Counted from the stretch's first letter, positions 24,790-36,876 are shown. The stretch is DNA of 64,000 bases from Sphagnum compactum (GCA_965153455.1 OZ234501.1:744001-808000), one strand, 5' to 3'. Notes: a model not told the origin generated them from the sequence alone. Numbers and translations are program-made.

Positions 24790-25769
24790 AATTGAAGGTG
24801 GACACCTAATGATGTCAATTGACTCATACAGACCATCATCAAGATCAATCAAAAGGCTTGTAAGGCCATATAGCTCTTAAGAGTTATCAACCCACAATTT
24901 TTAAAAACCATTAAAAGATTATTACAAAAGGAAAATTGTTGTGGAACTTTCCTTTCTTTTTAATAAACAATAATGTTAGTTGTGAAAAAACCAAGAAGGT
25001 TGTATGGCAATGTATTTCTATACATTGAGGGTGGACACCTCTTGAAGGTCAATTGACTCGCACACATTTTGATCAGGATTGATCAAAAGGTCCATAAGGC
25101 CATACAACTCTTCAAGAGTTATTGACCCACAATTTTAAAAACCCATTAAAAGATTACCTTAAACCCTAAATCACTATGGAACTATCCTTTTTTCTATAAA
25201 TAAGAATGTCAACCCACGATTTTTAAAAGCATTAGAAGATTACTCTAGAAGGAAAATCATTATGAAATTCTCTTTTGTTTTATAAACTACAATGTTGGTT
25301 GTGAAAAAACCAAGAAGGTTGCATGACAATGTGTTTTTTTACATTGAGGGAGGACACCCCTTGAAGGTCAATTGACTCCCATAAACCTTGATTAGGATTG
25401 ATTAGAAGGTCAGTAAGGCCATACAACAGTCAACTCCTCAATAGGTGTCAATCCAAAGTTTTTAAAAACATCAAAAGATTACTCTAGAAGGAAAATCACT
25501 ACGAAACTCTCCTTTGTTTTATAAACAAGGATGTTAGTTGTGAAAAAACCAAGAAGGCTGCACGGCGATCTATTTTTTTACATTGAGGGTGGACACCTTT
25601 TGAAGGTCAAGTGACTCGCAGAAGTTTTGATCAGGATTGATCAAAAGGTTAGTAAGGCCACATAGCTCCTCAAGAGGTGTCAATCCACAATTTTAAAAAA
25701 CATCAAAAGATTTATTCCAAAAGGAAAATCGCTATGAAGCTCTCCTTTGTTTTATAAATAGGAATGTTG
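24790..25769 (+). repeat. Tandem satellite, left part
   Basis: Units of about 232-240 bp each carry gttagttgtgaaaaaacc, then acattgagggtggacacc, then caattgactcgcacagacc, then aaggccatacaactcctcaa. Anchors lie at 24975, 25294 and 25533, the first interval being lengthened by an internal partial duplication (about 25205-25290). The array is cut at 25769 by a CACTA-like element and resumes at 31770. Confidence 0.88.
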
Positions 25770-26695
25770 CACTATAAGAAAAGTAGACTTTTTCGACTGG
25801 TCCTTGTGACTGTTTTCTAATCGCAGGCGACATCTACAACTAAAAGTTGTGTAGTCGCCTTGGACAAGTCGCAAGCGTCCTTAGTCGTAGGCGACAATGA
25901 GGTGGACGGAAACTGTTCAGCGTACAAATACCAGTTCATGACAAAATACGAGTATACATATGTGGTGCTAGTATTCAACAATTATTTTGGTTATTATTTT
26001 TCACCAATTCATAGAGACCACGTGATATATTGGATATTTGATTTAAAAATTCTTCATGACATCTAATAATACTACCCGTCCGATTCAAGCACTAGGATTA
26101 TGACACGTGGCTTTTAATATGGTATTTACTCTATTATTAAATAATTACAGTATATATGGACCGTTCGATTTTACTCATAATGATTATGACATGTGGCAAT
26201 TAATTTTTTATTTTAGTTTTAAATAATGCATTTATTTACAGATAATGCATGAATTTTTTTGTTGTCCAATTTCATGTTGCACATAGTAGATCCTAAGCGT
26301 TTATGGCTTGGCCTAATATTTATAATAAACACAATATATACTTCAGTTGAGTTTTGAAACCCAATGGTAGGAGCATTTATAAATTGCCTACAATCCCAAA
26401 AATTTAAGCACCCAAGGTAAAATTACATAAGAATTTGGTAGTTTAAGCTTGACATGCCAATTTGATTGGCCTCCCACCAAAACCAGGATCGATTTTATTA
26501 TTATGGCAATGGGTTACAAGTTCTTGCAGTCATCAGTCTAATTACACATGAACTATTCCAAGCATTTGAACAGCCCACATGGGTTCACTGGGGAAAAATT
26601 GAACATACATAACATTGAGTTCACCTTTCTGCCTGCAAGGTCCCTGGTGCAGCAACCCAATCTTAGCCCACATCTTCCAATGTAAGTAAGTATAT

Positions 26696-26883
26696 TCAAA
26701 ACCTGGCAGTGCCTTGACTGCTACATTCGACTACAACCACATCCACGCCCTCATGGGTCCTCTTGTTGGCTCTAAATGCTCCTTGACCTGCACCATTGTT
26801 GCCATGATCAACAATACTCCAAACAACATTCCTGCTGTTTAACATCAGACAAACCAACCAGGGTCTAGTGCCATCATCCATTC
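26696..26883 (-). pseudogene. Unidentified captured exon candidate
   Basis: After an acceptor-like tttgtgcag the frame reads GMDDGTRPWLVCLMLNSRN and ends ECSSQGTARF at a TGA (26696-26698). I do not recognise the protein. Its composition is more protein-like than the flanks, and it follows the other minus-strand fragments in the CACTA element. Confidence 0.3.
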
Positions 26884-27452
26884 CTGCACAAATTGCCACA
26901 AATCACATGTTTGGGCCCAACATTGAAAGAATTTTCTTAGTACAAATATATGGGAAGTAAATAGTCAGCCCACCCCATGACTGAATTTAGAGGCCAACTC
27001 TACAGTAGGGCTACTCCTTCTGGGTGTCCCATCATAGCATGTGTCCCATCATAACATGTGTCACTGTGTGCAACCCCATGATGGTGTTAGCTATATACAA
27101 ATACAAATTATGCCACAGGATCAAGAATAGAACCCACTCTACATGACAGACCTACCATGCCAAATCACACCCATCATCAAGTACACTTCAGGCTTGGGAC
27201 TACCTGGTCTGATGGTTGTTATAAAGTTCACTTGTTCCTCTGGTAATGTCCTTAGCACACCAACACCTGCGGGATGTGCCACAGGCTGGGCACTCGATCC
27301 CATCCTACACCAACACCTCTGAAATCACATCAATAACCATGAACACCTAGGGCTTGTACCCCTTACTGACCTTGAAAAAAATGGGATACATATAGCTAAC
27401 TCCACTTGGAACTACAAATTAAATAGCTAATTATCTATGGTCAGTTCATATT

Positions 27453-27706
27453 CATTACCATTATTGCCACTGAAGTGGGTTGTAATCTGACAGTAGATAC
27501 TCCACCTAATGTTTGCACAAGGCGTTGCTTGTCTCCTACCACATGATGTGATGCAAGAAGCTTATTTGTCATGTCATCAATAGTCATGTTGAAAGTAATC
27601 TGCTTTTGCTCCAATAAATCCTTCAAGCCCCAGGACAAGAATCTCACAACTGTAAGGATATCAAACTCCTCCCTGCGCAGCTCTACTTGCCCAACCTCCC
27701 ATTGCC
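27453..27706 (-). pseudogene. Histidine-kinase-like exon (phytochrome or ethylene-receptor type), captured
   Basis: After an acceptor (atgttgcag/GGCAATGG) the frame reads REEFDILTVVRFLSWGLKDL and later VVGDKQRLVQTL. The second motif resembles the GDxxRLxQxL stretch just before the ATP-binding N-box of sensor kinases: VGDEKRLMQTL in ethylene receptors and YGDQVRLQQVL in phytochromes. A donor (ATAATG/gtaatg) lies at 27458. A further minus-strand stretch at about 27130-27270 (GVGVLRTLPEEQVNF, IRPGSPKPEV) might be the next exon. The family is a tentative call; the exon itself is plausible. Confidence 0.4.
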
Positions 27707-28077
27707 CTGCAACATTTCAAAAGCACAACATGAGAATTTAGACTAGTTGCTTCCCAAGAGGAGAACTTCACACAACATCACTAACCAATACTAGCAGGCA
27801 TAACTATGAAATTGCAGAGAAATCTCCACAACAACAACAATTTGGAGGTAACTGAAATGAGTGCACTCATAACTTATCATGAGGGGTCACTCACTTGCAA
27901 AGTGTCAGACCATCACCTTCATCACAAATAGCAGTGACAAGCTGCCATGACTACCCACTGCCAACGCAATGAGCAATGCAACAAAAGTACAAACACAAGC
28001 AAAAAATCTGAGGGTGTTCACATTGATACCCATATCTGTAATAAAAATAGGAACAGTTAAGACTTGTTTTGACTCAC

Positions 28078-29862
28078 CTCCATACACTGGAAGTTAATTG
28101 AAAGCAGGTTGTTGATGAAATCTGGAGATGGATCGATGTCAAGCCGCACAGACATAGCTCGCTGATACATCCACACTCCACTCAAGTTTGGCTGAAAACC
28201 ACAAGAGCATCAAATAGCAGGTTTTAGCTTCAATCTCCCCCTCTCAAGCTGAGAAAACAAAACATGGGCAATGAAATAAAACAGATCAAAGACCCACCAG
28301 ATATGGATTAAGAAGAGCCAAATTTTCTTTGTCCAAGAGATCACTCTCCAATGCATCCATGAGTCCTGCATCAGTCAGATACAAATTCATTTACTTCACG
28401 TCATTCAACTAATTTTTGAGCTTAGAAAATAGAGTGCACAAGAATTATGCATCTGCTGAACCCTAAACCCTGAAAAAGGAGAAGGGAAAATGTTATACCA
28501 CTGGACAAGCGGCTCAAATGCCATGTAATAGCTGCAAACCCGCCAAAGGAAATGGGTGATTGGATGCCGCTTGCATCACCAACCTGCAAGATCTGATCGA
28601 ATGCTGGTGGTAATGGGCTGCACAAAGAGAGAAAAATAAAAAACAACCCATGCTCAAAGCTTGTTCCAGTAACAACATCAAACTGGTCAGGTAACTCACT
28701 ACACCATTTTTGCTTAATTGTTTTTTCCCAAGAGTCTTTCACTGATGATGTGTAAAAAAGGTTCCATCACAGAAGTACTGTCAACAAACAGTGAAGTCCA
28801 GAAATATTAACCTGGACTGGTAGGTTGGAAACAAACCAAACAGCACCCGGAGTATTTCCACATCCTCAAGCTTAATGCCCTATTTGAACATTCATGCAAT
28901 GAAAAAAATCCATCAACACTTAAAACTCCCAATTTCTCAGATTGCTACTCTCATAGGCGAACCTTGCAACAATTGGACTGAAAACAACACCCAAGATTCA
29001 GTTTCACAAATTACATCAAAAAATTCCCACCCCCTTGTTTGTTCCTCTGGTATAGGTCATAGTCAGGAGTGAGCAGGAGGGAAAGAGAAAGAGAAAAAGA
29101 GAGCGAGAGAGAGACCTGATATGGTGGCATCAGATCCCAGTAGTCCTCAAGCATTTGTTCAAGAGATGGGCGATTGGGTGTTGCATCCAAATATGTGAAC
29201 ATATACGTAGTCCTGTCTCTGGGTCCTGATCCAGCTGGAAATGCCTGCATCGGGACAAGTCTAATTAGCCATTTGTTTATTGAAATTACATAACTGGGAA
29301 AAACTATTGCCCTCGATAGCATGAGCCAATTTATATATAATGTAGTTTTGTTGAACATGTGGAGGGGCAGAAAAATGTAATAGACTTTGGCTTCAGATCA
29401 ATCTCCTGGGAGCAACTGCTTATTAAGAAGGATTGAAGAAGAAGAAGGGGGGGAAAAACCTCACCTCCCAAAAGTACTGTGTTTTGCTGCTGCCAACTTG
29501 TGTCACAGGTGTTCTGGTATAGATAAGATCACTTGTGCTGTTATTTTCAAATCCCCGTGCACAAGTGCCTCCGACAAGGCACACCCCATCAGGACGTTGG
29601 CCCCAGCGTATCTGCTCCCCACCATGCAATGCCACCCCCAAGCCTGCAACATTCAACAAACCAAATCTTTGCTTTGGAATGTGCATGCTTTCTCCCAAGC
29701 AAGCAAGCATGGCTCTCACGCTTGACTTGGAAGAACCCATCTAAGAAAAAACACATTCTTTAGACACTGAAGACCTACCTGACGCACAATAGGAGATGAG
29801 TTACCCGTAACATCAAGAATCAGCCGTGATACAAGTGTCGTTCCATCATCAAGTAGCACCAC
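28078..29862 (-). pseudogene. Captured lycopene-cyclase-like gene fragment, seven exons with introns
   Basis: Seven exons read on the minus strand: 29779-29862, 29465-29611, 29116-29244, 28812-28879, 28499-28617, 28298-28365 and 28078-28191. All have GT-AG borders and compatible phases. Together they give 243 codons with no stop. Key peptides are LILDVTGNSSPIVRQ, RPDGVCLVGGTCARGF, FPAGSGPRDRTTYMFTY, EILRVLFGLFPTYQ, VGDASGIQSPISFGGF and PNLSGVWMYQRAMSV. They match, from memory, the plastid FAD-dependent lycopene beta/epsilon cyclase-like protein of plants (Arabidopsis At2g32640), not the classical LCYB or LCYE. The 5' exons with the nucleotide-binding start and the C-terminal exons are missing. 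The next piece (27908-28040) does not continue the protein in phase. Introns were kept, so the capture was at DNA level. Confidence 0.78.
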
Positions 29863-30073
29863 CTGCATTGAAGAGAACAAAAAGATGACACACAAAAAGA
29901 AATCTCAGAACTTTTGAGTAGCACCCAAAAAGAGACCCTAAACCCTAAACCCATGATTGTTCATGTAGCTTTGCTGAGCATTGGAGCTTGTCTGCAATGA
30001 GGAGCAAACAGAGGATGGTGTTGCAAACAAGATGGGTTTAATTTGAAGCAATAGACACTTTTGGGGGCTGCAG

Positions 30074-30190
30074 ACAGAGTTGGAGACTCCTGTGGTGGGA
30101 GGACTGATGTCTGTCTATGCTTACTATGGACATGATCGCTTTCGAGAATGCAGTGCTCTCACTGACCATGATATTGTCCTGACCACCTAA
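30074..30190 (+). pseudogene. Captured SNF2 helicase fragment (RAD16/HLTF-like)
   Basis: After an acceptor-like gggggctgcag the frame reads VVGGLMSVYAYYGHD and ECSALTDHDIVLTT, then stops (30188-30190). The pattern VYxYYGxxR...L..xDxVLTTY is the region before helicase motif II in RAD5/RAD16/HLTF-type SNF2 ATPases. Its orientation is opposite to the lycopene-cyclase-like exons. It is not contiguous with the SNF2 remnant at 20833, and the two cover different parts of the ATPase. Confidence 0.55.
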
Positions 30191-30254
30191 TCACTGAAAT
30201 CGCCTAATCGGCGGCATTTGGAAGCTCCACCAGAACAGCAGGTGATCAGAAACT

Positions 30255-30913
30255 ATGGGAGTGAAAACGTCGGAGTCCTGGGAGAGCTTGGCGCCGGAGC
30301 TCCGGGCGCTGGTGTTGCGTAGAGTGCTCCAGATGGGGAGTCGAGAGACAGGAAAAGGGAGGTGTATTGTGGCGGTAGCAGGAGTCTGCAGGAGCTGGCG
30401 TCAGGCGATGCAGTTGCAATAGGAGGAGTTACTGCTGGAGGAATAAGAAGCAGCATCGCAGCAACAATCACAATCCGCATCCGCTGTGTTGCAGTACTTT
30501 ACAGCGTCTTCTTCTTGTTCTTCTACGCTCATTCGTTTCCCTGCTGCGATCCGCAAACAACCGACTGTCATGGATCGTCCGTTGCTGTGCGTGTTGAAGA
30601 CGAAAGGGAGCTCCTTCTTCCTTTTCCAAAGCTTTCAAAACTCCGGGTATCTTCTCTCGGAGCTCGTAAGCGTTACCTGCCTTCTTACTCCTCCTTCGAG
30701 CTCAATACCGATATCTGAAGCTTGCAGGCCAAGGAAAGGGGAGCTGCTTCTGCTGGTGCTTCTTTTGTGATGATCAAGTCCAACTTCACGAGGTCGAAGT
30801 TCGTCGTACTCAGCAGTTATCAGTCGAAATCTCCTGCTCTTTCTCCATTGCTGTGCATCAAGTATCGCGAAGTACCTGAGAATTTGAATGCCCAATGTTC
30901 TGGAGTCTCATAA
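30255..30913 (+). pseudogene. Captured Tubby-like F-box protein fragment
   Basis: From an ATG at 30255 the frame reads ESWESLAPELRALVLRRV and GRCIVAVAGVCRSWRQAM, then TAG (30420-30422). This is the N-terminal F-box of plant Tubby-like proteins (SW..LPPELL..VL.R.E...W..R..VVACA.VCR.WR). A second frame (from about 30530) reads FPAAIRKQP, then DRPLLCVLKTKGSSFFLF, close to the tubby start FP..L.QPGPRD...QCFI.R. A third frame gives KSNFTRSKFVV, close to the tubby KSNF..TKF. The fragments are in the right order but in different frames. GC content is higher than in the flanks. Confidence 0.6.
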
Positions 30914-31769
30914 CATGAAAGATGGGACTTTCAAAGGCTTTCCTTTGGCATGAACTCTGAACAGGACAGTGTTAGAACATCTTTCAGAATTAATTGGGTT
31001 TGGACCAGTGTTGAGTGTGTATATGGTTTAAATATATATGTCATGAGAGTGTAAAAAGGAACTTATACCTCAAGTAAGTGTGTTCCCCTAAGTCTACAAT
31101 GTTGGGTGTGTAAGCACCTTGATTGTATTTTCATCAAATTCAGGCCATTTTCCGATATTTCCAAAATTATCCAACATAAAAAATGATGTTGGTCACCATC
31201 CATAAGAAGCATTAGCCAATTTTGGCAACACATGCATGATTAAGTAGAAAATTAGTTATGTGAGTTAAATATTCCACCTTGTTTGGCTATTTGTATATGG
31301 CCATCAGGGGATAAAACAAAATATATGGCTTGTTGGAAAAAGCTGGGTAAATGACTAATTTTAGTCCACAAACCACATTTCCACTAAATTCAAGGAATTT
31401 AATCTTAATTTATCATATGAATATTATGAATATGTACAAATTTGTATTTTACACCTTTGTATAACACTCTCACTAAAAAACTATACAATACGATATTTTA
31501 CATATAGACATACACCAACTATGACTAAGCACCATTTCGCTTACGACTAAATGGGACTTTAAATGACTACTCTTGGATGATAAATCCAACCTATATATAG
31601 ATGGAAATAAAATTAGTTGCAAACTAGTCGCAGGTTAGTCGAAGATGACTTGACTGATGTCAGCACGATGTCACAATAGTCGTAGATAACAAAAATTTAG
31701 TAGCAAAGACCAAATAGTTGCAGGTAGTTGTAAATGTGATGGTCACATATTGGCCTTTTCCTTCTAGTG

Positions 31770-32710
31770 TTAGTTGTGAAAAAACCAAGAAGGTTGCATG
31801 ACGATGTGTTTTTTTACATTGAAGGTGGACACCTTTTGAAAGTCAATTAACTCATAGAGACTGTGATTAGGATTGATGAGAAGGTCTATAAGGCCATACA
31901 ACTCCTCAAGAGGTGTCAATCCATAGTTTTTAAAAACATTAAAAGATTACTTTAGAAGGAAAATCGTTAGGAAACTCTCCTTTTTTTTATAAACAAAAAT
32001 GTTGGTTGTGAAAAAACCAAGAAGGTTATACGGTGATGTATTTTCTTACATTGAGGGTGGACAACACTTGATGGTCAATTGATTCGCACAGACCTTGATT
32101 AGGATTAATGAGAAAGTCAGTAAGGCCATACAACTCCTCAAGAGGTGTCAATCCAAAGTTTTTAAAAACATCAAAAGATTATTCTAAAAGGAAAATCGCT
32201 ATGAAATGCTCCTTTGTTTTATAAAAAAGAATGTTAATTGTGAAAAAACCAAGAAGGCTACACAGCGATGTGTTTTTTTACATTGAGGGTGGACACCTCT
32301 TGAAGGTCAATTGACTTGCATAGACCTTGATCAGGATTGATGAGAAGGTCAATCAGGCCATACAAATTTTCAAAAGGTGTCAATCCACAATTTTAAGAAA
32401 CATCAAAACATTATTCCATAAGGAAAATCGTTATGAAACTCTCCTTTTTTTTATAAACAAGAATGTTAGTTGTGAAAAAACCAAGAAGCTTACACGACGA
32501 TGTATTTTTTACATTGAAGGTGGACACCTCTTGAAGGTCCATTGATTCACACAGACCTTGGTCAAGATTGATCAAAAGGTTAGTAAGGCCATGCAACTCC
32601 TCAAGAGGTGTCAATCCACAATTTTTTAAAACATCAAAAGATTATTGCAGAAGGAGAATCGTTACGAAACTCACCTTTGTTTTATAAACAAAAATGTTAG
32701 TTTTGAACAA
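31770..32710 (+). repeat. Tandem satellite, right part
   Basis: This continues the array after the CACTA insertion. Anchors at 31770, 32001, 32233, 32465 and 32696 give a regular 231-232-bp period. Each unit holds a partly palindromic gaccttgatca...tgatcaaaaggtc core. The array ends near 32710 in unrelated sequence. Confidence 0.88.
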
Positions 32711-35284
32711 ATTTTTTTTTCTAGCCCTAGATAACAAATCTCTTTTTATCACAAAAAAACGATGGGTTGAAATGGGTAAAAGAAATCAAAGCTAACCAAA
32801 TTAGGCAAGAGGAAAAGGAGGATTCATGGATGGGTGGGAAACAAGAGGGGACAGACCTTGTCAACTATGGGCTAACTAGCACAAATAAGAGTTCCAAGTG
32901 CAAGTCTACATTGAACATTAGTAACCTCTAAAAAGCGGTTCCAACACCACAACCTAATGAGTATAACATGTTAATGGCAAGGGAATATCTCTAAGGGCTA
33001 AAAAAGAATCGCACTTTCATGACTTTCACAAGGAAATGTCTAGCTCTCAACACAAACCTCGATTGTCTTCCCATTAGAGGTTGTGAGTATGTCACTAGGT
33101 CTTGTGCCCCCACCACTTATCATGTTATGTGAAGTTGCAACAATGAAATTGACTTGTCACAACAACTCCCATTAGATATGTAATGACATGCAATTTGGAT
33201 ACAATTAAAAGAAATTGATAAAGTGGGAAGATTTGAGGCTGATATGTAACACCTAACCATTAATCCATCTTTACATGCATGCCCAAGATTTCGTCTGTTG
33301 CATTCCTGTGAACTAGAAATGCAATACACCTTTTCTTTCACATGATCCATGTACCACAAGATGAACATCATTGCAGGTCAAAACATAAATGCCATGGGCA
33401 ATCACTGTGTTGCTTATCATGGGCAATCACTTGTAGCTCTTGAAAAACCACCGCCCGTTTCTTTCCTTTAGGCAAGTGAAACAATGTACCTTAAAGACTA
33501 TCCACAAAATATTGTATTTTATTTTATAGTTACATAGAGGAAAAAGTTATAGTCAATCCAGTTGTGCACTTTTGACGGAAGATAATACTTGCCATCACTT
33601 TTAATTAGAACCTTAAGCAATGGTAAACGTGATTACAGGAGAATTGACAAGCAATCAATGATGGGATAAATCCTTGTTTCCCTCAAAAATCCAAAAGATT
33701 TACTGCATCACAAAATTTTAAGGACACTGACATGAACCAACATGAACATTCATTCTACCATTTGAATGTGATTGCTTAAAAAAAGAGGATCAAGTGACAG
33801 TGCCTTCAAATCATACTGAAACAACTTGCTTCACTGAAACGAAGTTAAAGTGGCACCTAGTTGTAGGGGAAGACAACTAGCTTGTGTTCAACTTTTCTTT
33901 TTCATATTAAACGCGAAGAGTTCCAGTATCTGGTGTGAAAAGCAATGCCAGAGTCCAGAAACTAGAGCTCTGAGAAACATACATGAAGGAATCAGCCAGG
34001 AACAAATTGAACGTCTATTACAGTGAATACCTTAAACTTTACATTTAGGCAAAAACCATGGGAAAGTATAAATTGCTATCATAGTTAACAAAGATATATG
34101 GAAAAAGATACATGGTCAGTAGAAGCAAGAGGTTGGAGGCATGTATAAACAATGTTGATTTATGTTCATGTCTTGCTAGAACCGCCATTGGACCTCACAT
34201 AGACATCACAAATGTTCGTAAGAAAGGACACAAAAAGTTACAAACCACCACTAATTCTAAAAAAAGTTAACCAAGAAACAAATCAAGCTCCCATTTTGCT
34301 ACAGAGACTTACTTGCTTACCTATTGAGCGAAGAAGTCTCTCACCCTTTCGAATGTTTGGTACATGACATTATATAAATTGTCGAAACACCATTGTCACC
34401 ACATTGACCTCAATGTTGATCATCTATTCCAAACCTAAGTTCCAAGGGATAACATCATAATTAGAACCATAAGCAACAACAAGCTTGATTACAAGAGGAG
34501 TCATCTAATCAGAACAATTACTAAATGCTAATTTTGAAAGTTGAAACATTGTGTACAAAGCAAACACAATGAAGGTCCACGTGATCAAGTCTTAGAGTTG
34601 CTACAAAAGGAAGTTGTCATGGCTACAAAACATGGGCATCAACTTGCTTGCTTATAGGTAAATGGACTAATTACAAATCAGAGAATGCAACACCATATGT
34701 GCATTAGTAGTCGACATTTACATGGCACATAAAGTTCTGATTTTTGGTTAGAATGTAGGATTATGCAAAGGGGTATTAAGAGAGAGGCACCCATACTAGG
34801 TGTAAGAACATTAACAAGTGAACTCACAAACTATTTGGCGAAAATGACACCAACACATTGTTGAATTGTATTCTAGAGCCAAACTTGAATATTAACGCCT
34901 CCACCAAGACCTTAGAGCCAACTTTTTCAAATTTGATTTGTATCGTGTGACTTCTTCTCTTGAAGAACCCTAACACAACATGATGACGATCAGATAGACA
35001 TATGCACAAAAGGACATGTTTGTAACATCTTAGTCACTGACTTTTAAGGAAACGAATTTGTGGGACTACTTGCCTAGTTGAGCCTCTTACAAAACCCCCT
35101 GGCACCACAACACCAAATGTGCAATTCATCAAACCCTAACTCGCACTTTGCTTTCTCAGGTTCTACTGCTGACCAAACTCATAACCACCCATCATCCACG
35201 TGATTCATGCATTGACCTCCATGGTCATACATACCACTTTAGCTATGAGCACCACCACTCATGTTCATCCTTCCAAAGACCATT
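32711..35284. other. Spacer, nothing supported
   Basis: AT-rich DNA with short open frames on both strands, none with a motif. Confidence 0.45.
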
Positions 35285-36114
35285 TGTAACTGAACAAGGG
35301 GTGACCGCGCAAATTCGTCCTGTAACTGTGCATTTTGTGTGAATTCCAGAGTTACTGATCAAGAGCTAATCCAGCCGCCTCATTAATGAGGGTGGCGGAT
35401 CTTATCTTCTTTAGAGGAGGGGTTTGCTCTAATTATGCATGGGATGCATGGGGAAGTAGCTAGCTGGCTGTTTGGGATGCGATGGCAGGGAGATGACAAC
35501 GGGATTGATGGAGTGGAGGCGGCGTTGCATTGATGAGTGATGGAGGAGAATGTGGCAGCAAGGAGATTTGAAACGAGACAGGCTTGTAGAGGACGCGACA
35601 GCAGAAAGCAAAAAGAAGGAGGAAAGGAGGGAGTCAGGGGAAAAAAAGGAATAGAGCTGAGGAGGTCTTGGTAGTGTAGGAGGGACTTGGATTTTCCAGT
35701 TTTGTGTCTTTTTTTTGGTCGTTGAGAGCTTGGCAAATCATTGAGTTAGTCCGCTGCGCCAGTGTCTAGCCAAGTGGGAACTACTCGATTCCTGGTGATC
35801 ATAAGAACAGAGGAAACTTGTGCTGTCGGAGGTCTGTAAAATCATGAACTATGAACTTCTGATCTGTGGAATGCAGTTTTGCTGATCCATGTGTGTAGTG
35901 GCTGTGTTTGTGGAAGTCCTGTAGAGAAATCTTGCATCGATGTTGTGAGCTCTTCATTTTGGAGTTAGGTAAAGCTGGCAGACATTGGATTCCGATGTAG
36001 ATCGGAGTCGTCGGTCAAGTCGTGTATTTCGTCAGGCGATCAGCCAGTCTCAGTAATCGACTGATCAGACCAGTGTAGAGGGGTCAGGGTGTTGTTTTGG
36101 TCTCTCTCTCTTTT
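35285..36114 (+). repeat. Gypsy 2 5' LTR
   Basis: It begins TGTAACTGAACAAGG and ends in a tctctctctcttttt run right before the primer-binding site. About 23 substitutions and one 3-bp gap separate it from 42376-43202. The exact 3' end is uncertain by a few bases, because both LTRs share the next ggt. Confidence 0.92.
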
Positions 36115-36131
36115 TGGTATCAGAGCAGGTT
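36115..36131 (+). other. Gypsy 2 primer-binding site (initiator Met-tRNA)
   Basis: TGGTATCAGAGCAGGTT matches the complement of the 3' end of initiator Met-tRNA with one missing base after the twelfth position. Confidence 0.9.
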
Positions 36132-36190
36132 CCGAGTCTATAAGCTTGGTATAACCTGTGGCTTCTTAGGTAGGATGAGTGTTAGAGATC

Positions 36191-36876
36191 ATGTCTTCGT
36201 CTAGCGGCGAGGGAGTTCCTGTTGAGCTACTGACCCATGAGACTCGTGAGCTAAACATAGTTAACCGATTTGATTTCTTCACTGTTCAGAACGGCCCACA
36301 AAGAGGGGCAGTCATTCTGCGTTTCTTAGGATTCGGAGTAGTGTGAATCGTAGGAATAGATCCTGACGCGGCTCGAGTAGGAGACGTTGCTATAGAGGTA
36401 GCGCATAGTGGGTTCTACACACGAGTCCGAGTTTGGCTCAAGGTGATCAATGGAGCAAGGGGGTGGGCTTCCACCTCAGAACTACAGGAAAATTTTTACT
36501 TCACCTCCTATCTTGCGTAGGGTAGCTCCTGCATTTTCGGAGAGACAGAGTGCGCTGGCAAGGCTAGGGGATATCTGGGTCCCTAAGTCTGCAGTGTCAC
36601 CGAACCATTTTGTGCGATTGTACATACCTGGTGTTGAGGATTTGTTCCAGGCAGGGGATCAATTGCTTCAGGTTGAGCACAACGGATCCAGATCTCGCCT
36701 CATTAGCTGGAGAATCTAGCGAAGCCAGGAAGGAGAATGGAGATTCCAGCAGGAATCAACGGATGAACAACAATTCACTATTGTTCCATCCGCATATGCA
36801 CCCTTGGAGCCGATCGCTGAGGGAGCGCAGTCTGAGTTCGATGGATGAAGCGGACTACGATTGTTTCTTTTCATGA
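36191..36876 (+). pseudogene. Extra upstream ORF region of gypsy 2, unknown product
   Basis: Between the primer site and gag there is a protein-like stretch that ordinary gypsy elements lack. An ATG at 36191 opens SSSSGEGVPVELLTHETREL and NRFDFFTVQNGPQRGAVILR, stopped by TGA (36344-36346). The same frame goes on with IDPDAARVGDVAIEVAH. Other frames then carry PILRRVAPAFSERQSALARL and HFVRLYIPGVEDLFQ (to 36719) and MDEADYDCF (to 36876). Read together it looks like one decayed ORF of about 200 codons with one stop and two frame changes. I recognise no domain. It could be an additional ORF or a detached gag N-terminus. Confidence 0.45.

Larger units (their letters stand above)
25770..31769. mobile_element. 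Pack-type CACTA element, about 6.0 kb
   Basis: The ends are CACTATAAGAAAA and, at the right, TTTTCCTTCTAGTG, which are near-perfect inverted repeats beginning with CACTA. Both ends carry subterminal GTCGCAGG/GTCGTAGG-like words in either orientation, typical of CACTA transposons. The flanks TTG (25767-25769) and TTA (31770-31772) fit a 3-bp target duplication with one change. The insertion splits one unit of a tandem satellite, so the ends can be read from the host sequence. Inside I see no transposase. Instead there are fragments of a lycopene-cyclase-like gene, a histidine-kinase-like gene, a SNF2 helicase and a Tubby-like gene, in both orientations. This is the structure of a gene-capturing (Pack-CACTA) element. 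Confidence 0.8.

Noticed and set aside
27908-28040. Eighth lycopene-cyclase-like exon
   Set aside because: An acceptor is present, but the in-phase reading meets a stop after five codons and the open frame does not resemble the family.
24790-32710. Regular repeats as a CRISPR-like array
   Set aside because: Units are 232-240 bp, contiguous and without unique spacers, in a plant genome; this is a satellite.
36115-36140. tRNA-like string tggtatcagagcaggttcc
   Set aside because: It is the retrotransposon primer-binding site next to the LTR; no cloverleaf can be formed from the surroundings.
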